From: Mesorhizobium sophorae
GTDB taxonomy: Bacteria; Pseudomonadota; Alphaproteobacteria; Rhizobiales; Rhizobiaceae
Assembly: GCF_002270415.1 (NCBI RefSeq)
Contig: NZ_NNRI01000012.1
Coordinates: 62,001 to 126,000, forward strand
Direction: 5' to 3'
Length of the DNA: 64,000 nt
A program made the position numbers and the translations under genes. Shown piece by piece: positions 62,108-64,000 of this stretch (its first letter is position 1; each line of letters opens with the position of its first letter). Under the pieces are notes generated by a model that made no database searches, was not told where the DNA came from, and saw only the letters and a program-made list of their open reading frames with translations.

Positions 62108-63010
62108 TCACTGCTTAAAGCAGTTCTCGCGGTGCCATTGCAGGAAATGGGGATGCGGGCGTTCGAGCTGTCGACGAGGCGGAAGCGCGCGGCGCGACTT
62201 GTTTATGAATCCATGCACGCTGTCGGGGTCGTTGACCTGTCGTGAGATCAGGATTTCCAGATCATCGGACAGGCTGATTAATCCGCGATCGAACATCCAA
62301 TGCGCAGTACCGGACAGTGCGATCCCATTGTTGACGACATCAGGTCCGTTCGCCTCGACCGGTCGAATGTGTGCGGCAGAAACCTCCGCCCGGCCGCCGC
62401 CATTTATCAGCTTAAGACCCGTGATCGCGCAGCGCTCATCATAGGCGCGTAAGACGATACGACGGAAAATGCGGTCGCGCACGATTCGCGACCCGATGTA
62501 ACTCACACGATCGCGGTTCTGCTCGAACCGAAACGGAGCCTGCTCATCCTGAAAGCCGCCGACAGATGCGCCAATCTCATCGACGCGCGGGAGCAACGAG
62601 CCGCTCGTGCCTAGACCCAAATCGACAATGCGGTTGAAGTCGCTTCGGCTGAGTGGACGGACTGCGGATTGGGCGCGACCGGAAATCCGCCCTTGGTCGT
62701 TGAGTAGACCGCGCTCAACGAGACCGTCCACCCCACCAAACGGAACATGATTGGCGAAATCGAGATAGGATCCGGGCTCAATCAACGCGAGGTACATGCC
62801 AGGCGCCACAGGGTCTGAAATAACCTGCCGGACTTTGGCTATGGCAAAATAGCCGCGGGTGTCATCTACCTTGCTAGGTTCGTAGTAGATGATCCAATCG
62901 CCAACACATGCTTCCACACGACGCAGATATTGGCTCGGAAACTGATATTGCTCGGCGGGGCTGTCATCATAGATCGAATCCGAGCGGTGGATGAAGACCC
63001 CAAATCCCAT
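62108..63010 (-). CDS. HNH endonuclease with N-terminal EVE/PUA-like domain
   Basis: 300 residues. The N-terminal half (about 1-125) has VGDWIIYYEPSKVDDTRGYF and AIAKVRQVISDP, a pattern like EVE or other PUA-type base-reading domains. The C-terminal HNH_2-type nuclease domain (about 180-275) has CAITGL at 194-199, His214 (SAAHIRPVEA), Asn228 (NNGIALS) and His237 (AHWMFDRG). Such fusions often act as modification-dependent restriction enzymes. The coding sequence looks somewhat richer in A+T than its neighbours, suggesting transfer. No methylase is next to it. ATG at 63010. The HNH call is firm and the reader domain is tentative. Confidence 0.85.
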   Translation of the reverse strand: MGFGVFIHRSDSIYDDSPAEQYQFPSQYLRRVEACVGDWIIYYEPSKVDDTRGYFAIAKVRQVISDPVAPGMYLALIEPGSYLDFANHVPFGGVDGLVERGLLNDQGRISGRAQSAVRPLSRSDFNRIVDLGLGTSGSLLPRVDEIGASVGGFQDEQAPFRFEQNRDRVSYIGSRIVRDRIFRRIVLRAYDERCAITGLKLINGGGRAEVSAAHIRPVEANGPDVVNNGIALSGTAHWMFDRGLISLSDDLEILISRQVNDPDSVHGFINKSRRALPPRRQLERPHPHFLQWHRENCFKQ

Positions 63011-63230
63011 GATCTTCCTGCAATGCGTTCTTGGGAATAACTGCTTGCGATGTACCACCAAAATCCGATCTTGGGGGTTTAGTCCAGGCCGATCGAACTT
63101 CTCCCGTGGAATCGGTCTTTCGTAAGCTCGCGCTGAAAGCTGCCCTTCGACTAAGCACCGCGATATTTTTCACGCAGCGTGTCGCAGAAGGCCCGCATGG
63201 TTCGTCCTCTGATGGAAGAAGGAGAGCGCC

Positions 63231-63770
63231 ATGCGAAAACTTATCGTCACCGAATTCATCAGCGTCGATGGCATTGCCGAGGTCGAGAAGCTGCCCAGCG
63301 TGACCTGGAACGACGAGATGAACAGGTTCAAGGAGGATGAGCTTGCCGACAGCGGCGCCATGCTTTTGGGGCGCACGACCTATGAGATCTTTGCCGGTTC
63401 GTGGCCCAAGGAAACCGGAGATTTCGCCGACCGGTTCAACGCGTTGCCGAAATATGTCGCGTCGACCAGCCTGAAGGCGCTCGACTGGAAGCCGGCCGAA
63501 TTACTGAAGGGGCCTCTGTCGGAAGCGGTCAGGGCGCTGAAGCAGGGCGGCGGCGGCAACATCTATGTGCATGGCAGCCTCAGCGTCGCGCAGGAATTGC
63601 TGCGCCACGGCCTGGTCGACCGCGTCAGGCTGCTCAGCTACCCCGGCGCCGTCGGTCAGGGCAAGCCGCTGTTCCCCGTCGGCGAGCCAGTGGCGCTCAA
63701 GCTGATTTCGGCGACGCCGTTCAGCAACGGTGTGGTGGCGCTGGAATATGTGCCGGTGGCGAAGTCGTAG
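63231..63770 (+). CDS. dihydrofolate reductase-fold protein (RibD C-terminal family)
   Basis: 179 residues with the RibD-C/DHFR fold. Seen: KLIVTEFISVDGIAE near the start, AMLLGRTTYEIFAGSWP near 43-59, and GGGGNIYVHGSLSVAQELL near 106-124 for the NADPH phosphates. Such small proteins are usually reductases of unknown substrate, not true folate enzymes. It has AAGGAGAGCGCC upstream of the ATG at 63231. Single gene. Confidence 0.88.
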   Translation: MRKLIVTEFISVDGIAEVEKLPSVTWNDEMNRFKEDELADSGAMLLGRTTYEIFAGSWPKETGDFADRFNALPKYVASTSLKALDWKPAELLKGPLSEAVRALKQGGGGNIYVHGSLSVAQELLRHGLVDRVRLLSYPGAVGQGKPLFPVGEPVALKLISATPFSNGVVALEYVPVAKS

Positions 63771-63820
63771 TTGGCTTCGTGGATGACAACAGCGCCCGAC
63801 TTTAAGTCCTTGTTTTCATG

Positions 63821-63861
63821 CATGTCGTTGTCCCAAAACCGGACCACTTTTGGGCGACATG
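63821..63861. repeat. dispersed hairpin repeat, copy 2
   Basis: Same nested structure as 29907-29949: CATGTCG / CGACATG outer arms, CCCAAAA / TTTTGGG inner arms, and a shorter 9-base loop. It lies between the reductase gene and the convergent gene at the right edge, in a terminator-like position. Confidence 0.75.
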
Positions 63862-63894
63862 GATTAGACGATCAATTGCCGACGTCGCGCGCCT

Positions 63895-64000
63895 TCACCC
63901 AGCCTTCTTCCTCCGCCTCCCCTTGACGGCAGCGCCATTCCTAGCCTCCACCACCCGCTCGACCTCTCGCTTCAGCTGATCCTTGATATCAGCCGTCTCG
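63895..64000 (-). CDS. C-terminal end of an unknown protein (5' part outside window)
   Basis: An open frame runs from the right edge to a TGA at 63895-63897. It encodes 34 residues with an amphipathic helix (KDQLKREVERVVEA) and a basic tail (KGRRRKKAG). The basic end resembles the tails of DNA-binding or Ku-like proteins in rhizobia, but too little is visible to name it. Confidence 0.45.
   Translation of the reverse strand, partial: ETADIKDQLKREVERVVEARNGAAVKGRRRKKAG

Overview
This is a GC-rich chromosomal window from an alphaproteobacterium of the order Rhizobiales, most likely Mesorhizobium or a close relative. The reasons are the cyclic beta-1,2-glucan synthase (NdvB) at the left edge, the five-step HutF/HutG histidine pathway, the order pmbA / IMPase / DUF4170 / DUF374 / waaA / lpxK, and small G+C-rich hairpin repeats of the kind common between rhizobial genes. 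The genus is inferred from gene content and style, not from a search. The window holds 63 supportable protein genes, two of them cut by the window ends. No rRNA, tRNA, CRISPR array, insertion sequence or phage gene was recognised.

Layout. 1-5749: ndvB without its 3' end. 6017-14457: a complete histidine utilisation locus, hutI-hutH-hutG-(secreted protein)-hutU-hutD on the minus strand and hutF-hutC divergent, with a perfect HutC-type palindrome between. 14560-18263: RidA, a zinc/manganese-type ABC importer with a His-rich ATPase tail and a Zur-like box, and a DUF442 protein. 18277-24979: tyrosine/homogentisate catabolism, with an Lrp regulator, hppD, then hmgA-MBL-fahA-two small membrane proteins-DinB on the minus strand and a divergent MarR. 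25186-27460: threonine catabolism (kbl-tdh). 27771-32418: a GGDEF-EAL protein, a NodB-type deacetylase, a MarR/membrane protein pair with a clear operator, and queF. 32529-33618: two tandem secreted paralogues. 33811-40046: a putative betaine module of MttB-type methyltransferase, Tat-exported binding protein, corrinoid protein and HpbD-like epimerase, with a divergent LysR. 40100-46761: small regulators, mutL, a DMT exporter coupled to a DUF2185 gene, and a DUF2093 gene. 46813-52417: lipid A/Kdo genes with an IMPase and pmbA. 52583-60330: VOC protein, amino-acid dehydrogenase, MocR-type regulator and a divergent polyamine-type ABC importer. 60327-62071: epmA and efp. 62108-64000: an HNH endonuclease, a RibD-like reductase and the tail of an unknown gene.

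How the genes work together. Much of the window takes up and degrades amino acids and amines: histidine to glutamate and formate, tyrosine to fumarate and acetoacetate, threonine to glycine and acetyl-CoA, probably betaines by corrinoid-dependent demethylation, and probably a polyamine-like or D-amino-acid substrate. Each block has its own divergent regulator, and several have visible palindromic operators.

The two most interesting points are the corrinoid/HpbD betaine cluster, where HpbD-like and MttB-like enzymes sit together, and the tyrosine operon. The latter has no zeta-class glutathione transferase for maleylacetoacetate isomerisation but ends in a DinB-fold protein with an intact metal triad.
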